Shown: positions 16,654 to 25,000 of the stretch, one piece after another
Numbering within the stretch: position 1 is the stretch's first letter
Layout of the letters: every line of letters begins with the position of its first letter
Source: an uncultured Collinsella sp.
Lineage (GTDB): Bacteria; Actinomycetota; Coriobacteriia; Coriobacteriales; Coriobacteriaceae
NCBI GenBank assembly: GCA_958413765.1
Contig: CATYVH010000006.1
Span: 10,427 to 74,426 of the forward strand
Reading direction: 5' to 3'
DNA length: 64,000 nucleotides
Translations under genes and position numbers: made by a program
The notes under the pieces: model-generated
The model's database searches: none
What the model was told of the DNA's origin: nothing
What the model saw: the letters and a program-made list of their open reading frames with translations, nothing else

Positions 16654-17370
16654 TTACGCCTCCTTTTTCTGCTTGTCGCGGGCGGCCTTGGCGGCAAGCG
16701 CCGCGCGGACCTTGGCCGCTTTCTCAGGATCCATGGCGGCGAGCTTTGCCTCCATCTCGGCGGCCTTGAGCGCCGCCTTCGCAGCAGCCCCATCGTGCTG
16801 AGCATCGGAGCCGGCAGCCGCAGCGGGCTGAGCAGCGGCGCCCGCGGCATCGCCGGCGCCCGCAACGCCCTCCCCTGCAGCAGCCGCAGCCGCGGCGGCC
16901 TTCTCGGCAGCGGCCTTGCGCGCCTTGGCCTCGGCAGCCGCGCGGACCTTCATGGCCTTCTCGCGCGCGGCCTTCACCTCGGGCGTGATAACGCTCATGG
17001 GTTCAGCGGTCGAGACCTGGTAGAAAAAGCCCTTAAAGTCGATCTGCATATCGGTGATGGCAAGACCAAACAGATCGTGCGCTTCGTTTTCAAACGGGAA
17101 TACCGCCGGATAATACGAGCTGATGGACGGAATCTCCTGGTACTGGTCGATGCCTTCGACCACCAGGTTCTCGATCGCATAGCTGCCGCCCTGCGCAATA
17201 TGCTCCTGAGCAGCACGAACGTTGATAAACGTATAGACCAAGCGATACGAGCCGTCGTCGACGTTACGCTCGGCGTGCATTTGCACAAAGCGCGCACCGA
17301 CGCCCTTAAGCGCCTGGACATGCGACAGGAGCTCGTCGATCCCAACGATGGTATAGATAGCCTTTTGCAT
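16654..17370 (-). CDS. echD: Ech hydrogenase subunit D-like (NuoC-type) with alanine-rich tail
   Basis: 238 residues. Residues 1-~125 match the 30-kDa/NuoC-type domain: AIENLVVEGIDQYQEIPSIS and the YYPAVFPFENEAHDLFGL motif that contacts the large subunit. The remaining ~110 residues are an Ala/Lys/Glu-rich, low-complexity helix-forming tail (KAARDKQKKEA at the end). Typical EchD proteins are about 110-130 residues, so this tail is an added feature. The gene overlaps the EchC-like stop by 1 bp and precedes the large subunit by 5 bp. Confidence 0.9.
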   Translation of the reverse strand: MQKAIYTIVGIDELLSHVQALKGVGARFVQMHAERNVDDGSYRLVYTFINVRAAQEHIAQGGSYAIENLVVEGIDQYQEIPSISSYYPAVFPFENEAHDLFGLAITDMQIDFKGFFYQVSTAEPMSVITPEVKAAREKAMKVRAAAEAKARKAAAEKAAAAAAAAGEGVAGAGDAAGAAAQPAAAAGSDAQHDGAAAKAALKAAEMEAKLAAMDPEKAAKVRAALAAKAARDKQKKEA

Positions 17371-17987
17371 TACTCGGCCTCCTTTGCAGCGACGGGCGTC
17401 TCAGCAGGTGCGTCGCCAGCAGCGGGTGCGGCGGGCTTCCCGGCAGGCGCGTCACCGGCACCGTCAGTCCCGGCCCCCGCAGCCACAAACCCGTCCTCGC
17501 CCAGCTCAACGCCACCGTCCCAGGTGGCGGCGCCGCCCACGGTGAGCGGATCGCCGCCGGCGCGCATCACGGCCTCCTTCTGGTCCAGGATACCGCACGC
17601 CTCCACGATGGCATCGATCACCGTTTCGGGACGAATGGCGCACCCGGGCGCGTACACATCCACGGGAATCGCGCGGTCCACGCCGCCGATCACGTTGTAG
17701 GCATCGCGGAATACGCCGCCCGAGCACGCGCAAATGCCGCATGCCACCACGCACTTGGGCTCGAGCATCTGGTTGTAGATCTGGCGCACGATGGGCAGGT
17801 TCTGGGCATTGACCGACCCCGTCACCAAAAAGATATCCGCATGCTTGGGGTTGCCGGTGTTGACCACGCCAAAGCGCTCCGCATCGAACAGTGGCGTGAG
17901 CGAAGCAAGCACCTCGATATCGCATCCGTTGCAGCTCGAGCCGTCGTAATGAATAACCCACGGCGAGCGCGACATTTTATGATCCAT
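17370..17987 (-). CDS. echC: Ech hydrogenase small subunit (EchC/NuoB-like)
   Basis: 205 residues with a GGAGG ribosome binding site before the ATG at 17987. The proximal [4Fe-4S] ligands are all present: SCNGCDIEV (C19, C22), VVACGICACSGGVF and APGCAIRPE. This is the NuoB/EchC fold that carries electrons to the nickel site. Residues after ~150 form an unusual Ala/Pro/Gly-rich tail (VAAGAGTDGAGDAPAGKP) similar in style to the tail on the neighbouring EchD-like subunit. It lies 12 bp after the EchAB fusion gene in the operon. Confidence 0.94.
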   Translation of the reverse strand: MDHKMSRSPWVIHYDGSSCNGCDIEVLASLTPLFDAERFGVVNTGNPKHADIFLVTGSVNAQNLPIVRQIYNQMLEPKCVVACGICACSGGVFRDAYNVIGGVDRAIPVDVYAPGCAIRPETVIDAIVEACGILDQKEAVMRAGGDPLTVGGAATWDGGVELGEDGFVAAGAGTDGAGDAPAGKPAAPAAGDAPAETPVAAKEAE

Positions 17988-17999
17988 GGATGCCGCCTC

Positions 18000-20882
18000 C
18001 TAAATAAACACGTCGACGAGGATGGGCATAAGGTTGAGCAGGCCAAACACCAGCGCCACGCCCCAGCCGAGCTTAAAGCAGCTGCGCCAGGTGCTGCGTG
18101 CGAAGGTGTTGTCGATCAGCACCTCGACAAAATACGTCGCGGCCATCACGACCAGGGCTACGACCCAGCTCACCGGGTTGTCCCAAACAAAGAACATGCC
18201 CACCCACATCAAAAACAGCACGGTCTCGCACCAGTGCATAAGGGTCATCTTGGCCAGCGTGCCGCCGCTCATCTCGGTGGCGATGCCCTGGACAATCTCC
18301 TGATGCGCGTGATGCGAGTACGAAAGGTCAAACGGCGACTTGCGTAGCTTGATGGTGAGCACCGCAAGCAGCGCCAGGAAAATGGGCGCACTGTACACGA
18401 TGATGGGCGCCGACTGCCCGGTCACGGCGATGGAATCGAAGCTATCGGTGGCAAGATACAGGCCCACGCTCATCAGCAGAACGGCGGGCTCGTAGCTCAT
18501 AACCTGCAGCAGCTCGCGATCGGCGCCGACCTGCGCAAACGGGCTTTGCGTCGAGGCGGACGCCAGCACCACAAAGATCGCGGCGAGCGTCACCATAAAA
18601 GCGCACAGCAGCGTGTTGGAGCCCGACACAAAGATGCCGCCGCCCACGACGGTAAAGATGAGCGCGCACGCCATATAGGTATCGTCCATGGTGTTTACGC
18701 TGGCAGGGGCCTTGCGCAGCAGCTTGGCAACGTCGTAGAAGGGCTGCAGCAGGCGCGGGCCCACGCGGCCCTGCATGCGAGCGGACAGCTTGCGGTCAAG
18801 GCCGTCGATCAAGCCGCCCGCAAGCGGCGCCAGCAAGGCAAACGCCACGGTGCCAATAAAAATGCCCACGACGCCCGAGCCTTCAAAATACTTGCCGCGC
18901 AGCACCGAGGGCGCACTCATGGCGAGTCGCTCGGGCCCAATCCACGCGCAGCACAGCAGCGCAAACAGGATGATGGCACAGCAAACAACACTACCCGCGG
19001 GGCCAATACGTTTCTCGCCAAGGGCGTCCTCCGAGTACCAATTGCGCTTTTCGGCCTTCACCTCGCGTCCCATCGAGCCGCGGAAATGGCGGTAATTGTC
19101 GGTTCCCACACCCGAAAGATATACGTTGACGTGCGGCTTATTGCTCACGCGGAATGAAGTCAGCAGCACCACGGCGATAAACGCCACGATAACCACCATC
19201 AGATACATGGCGTCCTTGCCAATAACGTACGGCACGCGGCCAAACACCATGGCCAAGTAAGGCGACACCAGGCCGCTCGAGATGAGCGGGAACGCCACGC
19301 AGCAAAGAATCAGCAGCGCGGCGATGGTGTTGAGGGCCATCCATTCGGTCTTATGGACATTGACCTCAACGTTTTGAGCCGTGGGGTCGACGCCCGAAAG
19401 CTTGGCAAGCCACTTGCCCCAGAAGAAGAACGTCGCGGCCGAGCCAAAGGCAAGCACCATGATCATGAGCACGTTGCCGGTCTGCGCGAACGCCACCAGG
19501 GCGCCCCACTTGGACACGAGCATGCCAAACGGTGCCACGAACATGCCCATGATGCCCAGCATCATCAGACGCGTAAGGTGCGGCATGCGGCTGAACATAC
19601 CGTCCATGTCCTCGATATTGCGGCTGCCGATATGATGCTCGGCCGTGCCCACGCACAGGAACAGCAGCGACTTGGCCACCGTGTGGAACAGGATCAGGAA
19701 GATGGCGGCCCATACGGCCTCGGGCGCGCCGACACCCAAGCAAGCACTGATGAGGCCCAAGTTGGAAATGGTGGAGTACGCGAGGACGCGTTTGGCGTTG
19801 CTCTGCGAGATGGCCATGAGGGCAGCGAGCAAAAACGTGATGGCACCCACGCTCGTGACCATAAAGCCGGTCACGGGATAGATGGCATAGAGCGGGCTGA
19901 GCTTGACCATCAGGAACACGCCGGCTTTGACCATGGTTGACGAGTGCAGCAGGGCACTCGTGGGCGTGGGGGCAACCATGGCACCCAATAGCCAAGTGTG
20001 GAACGGCATCTGTGCGGCCTTGGTGAGCGCGGCAAGCGACAGCAACAGGACCGGCATCACCAGCAGCGCGGATTGCGCGGTTCCGGCGCTGGAAAGCTCG
20101 ATCATGCCCGAGATGGTCAGCGGCATGCCGTTAACGTGCAGGTACATGAGTCCGGCCAAAAACGCGATGCCGCCCAGCATGTTGAGGATGATCTGGGTGA
20201 AAGCGTTTTTTATGGCCTCGGGCGTGCGCGTGTAGCCAATCATGAGGAACGAGCACACGGTGGTGATTTCCCAGCCACAGAACAGCCACTCAAGGTTGTC
20301 GCTTGTCACGATGACGAACATGGCCGAGAGGAACAGGAACATAAGCGCCAGGAACTGCGGGCGTCGGTCGGGCGCCGCCTGCCCGCGCAGCGCTGCCTCG
20401 TGCTCGTCGTGGGCCTGGAAGTCCTTCATGTAGCCCAGGGCGTACACGCAGATAAGGCTGCCGACAATGCCGACGGCAAGCACCATGATCACACTCATGT
20501 AATCCAGGTAGAGCGGCGTGGCGGTGACAACCTCGGCCGCGGGCAGCGTCATGGCAGCGAAGGCAACCGAACCCACCAGCTGCACCACGCCGAGCACCGT
20601 GGTGAGCGTGCTCTTATATTTACGCGCGTTGTACAGGATGACGGCGCACAGGATCACGTCGATGACGGAGCTGATGATCGAGAGCACATGCGAGGTGCCG
20701 GGGGCAACCTCGAAGCTCTGCGGGTCCGTGCCAAAAAACATGACGGCGACTACAACCGTCACCGCCATAATGATGCCAGAGCCTACAAGCCCCGCCGCAT
20801 CGCGGGCGCGGTCACCGCGCGCGAGCAGCATGCCCAGCGCCGGTACCAGCGGAAACAGGGTAAGGAAATACAGTAGCGTCAT
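18000..20882 (-). CDS. Fused ion-pumping membrane subunit (EchA/NuoL-like + EchB/NuoH-like)
   Basis: 960 residues, start ATG at 20882 with a GGGGGAG site. Residues ~1-660 are a proton_antipo_M (NuoL/MrpA/EchA) antiporter-like subunit with about 14-16 helices; conserved charged segments include LEWLFCGWEITTVCSFLMIG and QMPFHTWLLGAMVAPTPTSA. From ~670 on, the protein is a NuoH/EchB-type subunit: the hallmark RMQGRVGPRLLQPFYDVAKLL, the loop ELLQVMSYEPAVLLMS and SPFDLSYSHHAHQEIVQG. In described Ech operons these are separate genes (echA, echB), so this is a fusion. It is the first gene of the operon and would couple ferredoxin oxidation/H2 formation to ion translocation. No internal stop or frameshift is visible. 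Confidence 0.92.
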   Translation of the reverse strand: MTLLYFLTLFPLVPALGMLLARGDRARDAAGLVGSGIIMAVTVVVAVMFFGTDPQSFEVAPGTSHVLSIISSVIDVILCAVILYNARKYKSTLTTVLGVVQLVGSVAFAAMTLPAAEVVTATPLYLDYMSVIMVLAVGIVGSLICVYALGYMKDFQAHDEHEAALRGQAAPDRRPQFLALMFLFLSAMFVIVTSDNLEWLFCGWEITTVCSFLMIGYTRTPEAIKNAFTQIILNMLGGIAFLAGLMYLHVNGMPLTISGMIELSSAGTAQSALLVMPVLLLSLAALTKAAQMPFHTWLLGAMVAPTPTSALLHSSTMVKAGVFLMVKLSPLYAIYPVTGFMVTSVGAITFLLAALMAISQSNAKRVLAYSTISNLGLISACLGVGAPEAVWAAIFLILFHTVAKSLLFLCVGTAEHHIGSRNIEDMDGMFSRMPHLTRLMMLGIMGMFVAPFGMLVSKWGALVAFAQTGNVLMIMVLAFGSAATFFFWGKWLAKLSGVDPTAQNVEVNVHKTEWMALNTIAALLILCCVAFPLISSGLVSPYLAMVFGRVPYVIGKDAMYLMVVIVAFIAVVLLTSFRVSNKPHVNVYLSGVGTDNYRHFRGSMGREVKAEKRNWYSEDALGEKRIGPAGSVVCCAIILFALLCCAWIGPERLAMSAPSVLRGKYFEGSGVVGIFIGTVAFALLAPLAGGLIDGLDRKLSARMQGRVGPRLLQPFYDVAKLLRKAPASVNTMDDTYMACALIFTVVGGGIFVSGSNTLLCAFMVTLAAIFVVLASASTQSPFAQVGADRELLQVMSYEPAVLLMSVGLYLATDSFDSIAVTGQSAPIIVYSAPIFLALLAVLTIKLRKSPFDLSYSHHAHQEIVQGIATEMSGGTLAKMTLMHWCETVLFLMWVGMFFVWDNPVSWVVALVVMAATYFVEVLIDNTFARSTWRSCFKLGWGVALVFGLLNLMPILVDVFI

Positions 20883-21139
20883 ACCATCACTCCCCCATGC
20901 AAAAACGCTGCAATTGTTTAACGTTATAGCTCAGTTGAGGAGTAGCGGCGGCGGGTTTTCGGTCAACTGGGGAGTTTTAGGCGTACGGGGTAACGAGTCT
21001 GTCCGCTTTGGAGCAGAGAGGCGACGCTCCCCCTATCGCGGCGGCGGGCGCACGGGCCACTGCGCGCGGTTTATTAACCACTTTGGAGGATGTTCCAGTA
21101 GGCTCACGACGGTCCAAAAAGTTGGCGCGGCAAGAAAAA
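20883..21139. other. Intergenic region upstream of the Ech operon, no gene seen
   Basis: Contains the presumed promoter of the minus-strand Ech operon; a TATAAC at about 20922-20927 (minus strand) is a -10 candidate without a convincing -35. No RNA gene or repeat family of the window is recognised here. Confidence 0.4.
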
Positions 21140-21157
21140 TGCGCCCCTGTGGGCGCA
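21140..21157 (-). terminator. Rho-independent terminator of the helix-turn-helix gene
   Basis: On the minus strand TGCGCCCACAGGGGCGCA is followed directly by TTTTT. It lies 13 bp after the stop at 21170. Confidence 0.85.
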
Positions 21158-21169
21158 CCATCCCGTTCG

Positions 21170-21574
21170 CTATTCCGCCTTTTTAACGCGCAGCTTGCGA
21201 CCGCGCGGCTTATCAACCAGCGCGGACTCACCGCTCTCGCGATACTGGCGGCACCAAGCCTTGACCGAAGACTCGCTGGGAATCTTGTGCTTGATCATGG
21301 CCTCGCGAACCGTTAAGCCGTTTTCCAAGCGGTCCTTGACCACGGCGAGCTTAACTTCGTACGAATAGGTGTGATGATGCGAACCGGCGTTGAGAACGGC
21401 GTCGGCACCGCCCACGGCATATGCGCGGGCCCACTGACGAGCCGTGGCCTGGGGAATGCCGAGCTCCGCGGCGAGGGCGCGATGACCGACCCCCTCTTGG
21501 AGGACCTCGACGGCGCGCTGCCTAACCTCGGGCGCATGCGTGCGAGTCCTTGTTGCTTCCGACATACCTGCCAC
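21170..21574 (-). CDS. Small helix-turn-helix protein, IS3-OrfA/transposase-like orphan
   Basis: 134 residues from a GTG at 21574 with AAGG 7 bp upstream; an ATG at 21565 is the alternative. Two tandem helix-turn-helix units are visible: residues ~15-60 (APEVRQRAVEVLQEGVGHRA, then AAELGIPQATARQWARAY) and ~70-125 (VKLAVVKDRLENGLTVREAM, then IPSESSVKAWCRQYRESGES). This is the helix-turn-helix_28/29 layout of IS3-type OrfA proteins and related regulators. No OrfB integrase, no terminal repeats and no target duplication are seen nearby, so it is either a relic or a domesticated regulator. It has its own promoter and terminator, which suggests a maintained gene. Confidence 0.8.
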   Translation of the reverse strand: MAGMSEATRTRTHAPEVRQRAVEVLQEGVGHRALAAELGIPQATARQWARAYAVGGADAVLNAGSHHHTYSYEVKLAVVKDRLENGLTVREAMIKHKIPSESSVKAWCRQYRESGESALVDKPRGRKLRVKKAE

Positions 21575-21618
21575 TTCTTAGCCTTAACCGTTAATCTGCT
21601 TTCTTACGTGCATGTTAG

Positions 21619-21646
21619 ATAGTAGCATTTTGCTGTTTACGCGTAA
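21619..21646 (-). promoter_or_regulatory. Promoter of the helix-turn-helix gene with overlapping palindrome
   Basis: Minus strand: TTACGC (21641-21646), 16 bp, TACTAT (21619-21624) with the extended TG one base before it. The palindrome CTGTTTACGCGTAACAG (21633-21649, one extra T in one arm) covers the -35 box and could be an operator, possibly for the gene's own product. Confidence 0.5.
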
Positions 21647-21857
21647 CAGTTAATTGAAAATCGCACGGCGGCATCTGGGCATTTGCCATTAATTTGCAAC
21701 AGTTCTTTAGGTTTTATTTACGCAGCTAGTTAGCTCGCGGCTCATTGACGGTGTTTTACCAACCAGATTGGTATCTTTTTGTTTGGCTGGTATGGTTTGT
21801 GTAATTATTAACCCCTCTTCAGCCCGCACCTACATGTCAACTTTCCACTTACTTTCC

Positions 21858-21934
21858 AGCTTTCCACCTAGCTTTCCAGCTTTCCACTTAACTTACCACC
21901 TAAGGTGGAAAGCTGGAAAGCTAGGTGGGAAGCT
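21858..21934. repeat. Long inverted repeat built of TTTCCA-rich units
   Basis: Arms 21858-21887 (AGCTTTCCACCTAGCTTTCC...) and 21905-21934 are 30 bp with one mismatch and a 17-bp spacer. The left arm and the 25 bp before it are themselves built from repeats of CTTTCCAGCTTTCCAC. It lies between the helix-turn-helix gene promoter and the terminator of the giant surface gene. The remainder of 21575-22019 has no gene; TACCAACCAGATTGGTATCT (21757-21776), followed by TTTT, is terminator-like on the plus strand. Confidence 0.85.
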
Positions 21935-21961
21935 GGGGCAGCAGCAGGCCAGGAGAACAAG

Positions 21962-21997
21962 AAAAGGGGCGGCAACCGGGTGGTTGCCGCCCCCTTT
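21962..21997 (-). terminator. Rho-independent terminator of the surface-protein operon
   Basis: On the minus strand AAAGGGGGCGGCAACC ... GGTTGCCGCCCCTTTT is a strong stem with a T tract, 23 bp after the stop of the giant gene at 22020. Confidence 0.88.
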
Positions 21998-22019
21998 GCG
22001 AAGCCAGTTGGCTTCGGAA

Positions 22020-25000
22020 CTAGTGGTCGATGCCGTTGAGGTTCACCCTCGTGAGCGTATAGGTCACATAGTCGGGCGATTGAGGCGTTGCGCTCGCCAC
22101 GTCACCCTTAACCAGGCTCGCTGTCATCACCAAGCGATAGTTCGCGTAGAACTGCTCACGCTGTTCAACCTGCGTGTTGACCTTAACGGTAAAGGGCAGG
22201 CTAAACGTCGTATTACCGTTCTTCGTTTTGAACTTGCCGTTCTCCTTCGAGTCAGTGAAGGTGATCGTGCTACCGGAGGGAGCGACCGCGGCAAGCTTAC
22301 TCTCCGTCACTGTTACGTAGTTTGAGATATCATCCGTTACGCTCTCATACGTGCCGTCGGTTCCGCGGCGCTGAAGCGAGAGCGTGTACACAACAGAGTC
22401 TGCGTTCGCAATTGCCTCGGCGGCGTTGCTGAGTCCACCCAGTTCATACGTGGCACCCAGACCAATCGCGCCATTCGCGATCGGACGCAGGTCGTCCACG
22501 TTAATGCCAAGCTGCGACTTATCTGGCGCAGAAAGCGTAATGGTCGTATCACCCGTGTCCATGCGATAGTACCCGACGTTACCGCGCTTCGTCTGCGTCA
22601 GGCTCGAGGTATTAAGGCCTTCCTTACGCGTCGAAAGCTTGGCGGTATAGGACATCTTGGTACAGGCGTCCTCGCCAGACTGCTTGGACAGGGAGATAAC
22701 CTTGTTGCAGCCGTCCGGCGTAAGGCGAATCTCTTCCACTACCGTACGCACGGTAAAGGATCCGCCCGCTGCACGCTTGCGGATTCCGGCAAGGTCATGG
22801 TCGAGCGTGAGCCTCAGTGAGTCATCACCCGTATCCGTCACAATCTGTGTAAACGCAGGCGTCGAAGCGTCATACGGCTCCCAATCGCTGCCACTCCACC
22901 TGTAGTTCTGATTGCCGATGGCAACATAGAACTTCGCAATTGCCGAAGTTCCGCTCGGGAAACTGCTTACTCCCATTAGGTTGTTGTTGGCGCCATAGCG
23001 ACACAGCGATGTATCGAGCTGATAGAACAGATGGTCGCTCTCTGTATAGTATTGGCTCGGGCTAAACGTAACCGTATCCATGACATCGAGAGAAAGAACG
23101 TAGGCGGCACCGTCCTCCGACTTCGAAACCGGAATGCACGCCCCATCTTTTTTGTCGACTACATTCTGCTCATAATTGGACAAGATGCTGTATGTCGATG
23201 CCGTACTGTTTTGAATATCGTCGCTGCCATCGGTGCGTAAAACATGATGCAGATTCCAAGATATGCGGCCACCCGAAGAATTCGAGTCAATAGACGAAGC
23301 CGTAAAACCGTTGATACTAGCTTGCGTCACGCCGTCGCCCGACTTGGGCACATTGACAACTAGGTAGACGCTCTCCGATGCACGCTTCTCTCTGCCGGCA
23401 TCCTTCTCCTTGGGTACCTTTAGCGTATAGCGACTGTTGCTGGGAACGTCAGCACCCGCAACCTTAAACAGCGTCCACTTGCCATCGAGTTTCGCTTTAG
23501 CGGTCGCCTCTGCCTCGTTATCACACACGGTCCATGTGCCGGCGCCATCCTGCGTGGCCGACACACCCAAGATCTCGCTCAGCCATCGCTCCTGATATGG
23601 ATTGCCCGCAGAATCCTTAAAGCCGTCGTTTCCGCTCAGGGAAACGCTCGTTGCTCCGCCTTCGCCCACCGTATAGTGATACTCTCTGCCGCCGGCCTTG
23701 CCATCAACGTTCGCATCGATGAGCGTAAGCTGGGTGCCCTGGGGCAACCTTCCGTCGGCACCATTGAAGAGGATACTCTTGCCGAGCCCCTTCATCGAGC
23801 CGCCAGCAGCCATATAGCTGTCCCAGCCAAAGTCGACTTCCTTCCCATTGGCAGAATTGTATGTCCAGGTAAGCAGACCCGTCATCGGCTCGCCAAAGCT
23901 CGTAAGCACGTGTGCATCTTTTCCAAGGTTAGCGTAGTCTTTTTCTTTAAATTGAGTGCCGTAATCATACGTTGCAGTGAAATCGATCTCGAGCTTGCGC
24001 TTAACGATGATCGGCACCTGAACGTTGTAGCTCTGACCCGCCTCGGTAAAGGTAACGGTCAGGAGCGTAAAGCGACCTTTGCCGTTGTCCCAATCGGAGC
24101 TTGGGCTAAACGACATATTGTTCTTGCCATTGTTCACTACGCGAAGCGTGGGATTGTTCGACGCGTCACCGTCTTTAACGAACACACCGTCCTTGAGTTG
24201 GAAAACCTCTGCTTTGGCCGTCACGTGCGGATTGGTGCCATTCTCGTTATTCAATCTGCAGGCATCGGAGAAGCCGCCGTTCGTGACGATGTTTAGATAG
24301 CTCTTGACCGTCGTGTTGTCGTTGCCAGAGATCACCAAAACGGGGAAATCCGCTGTGGCTTGGTTGCTGCTTGTATCATTATTCGAATTGAACTTACTGG
24401 CCACGGATGAGGCATCGTAGCTCGACTTATTTTGATAGGCGCCGTTGTCATTAATGCCGCCGATATTCGTGTAGGTGTAGCGATCGGCAACACCGGTGCC
24501 TGCCTCGCTCTGGACGGTCGCCGCGGTGTCGATGGTGGCGCCGTCGCCAAACAGGTAGCGATCGGTGGTGTCGTTGTCGGAGGCACGCGCCGCCAGCGTG
24601 CTTACGGGGCTCGTGGTCACATACGGGCTCGCTGCCGTGGTGGCGGTATTGTCCGCGCCGTAGAGCGTGATCCCCTTGTCAGGTGCTTCCAGTGTGTCGT
24701 TATAGTCACCAAACGCGATATACGACTTCATGTTTACGGCGGCCGCATTGGTCGTGTAAACCATCGGCGGCAGATCACGCGTGGTCTTGCCGTTGCCGAG
24801 CTTTACGTTCACGCCCGCTGCGGAGAGGCTATAGCCGTTTGTGTCAACCTCGCCTAAGAGCACGCCCTGCTTAGAGCCCAATTTGTAGGTATTGCTGTCC
24901 ATGAGCACGTTTACCAGATGGAACTGGCCGCGTCCGTCGCCCGCAATGCCGCCGTTGGAGGTTCCGCCAAACGTTGTGTTAGATACCTTTGTGTTGGTGA

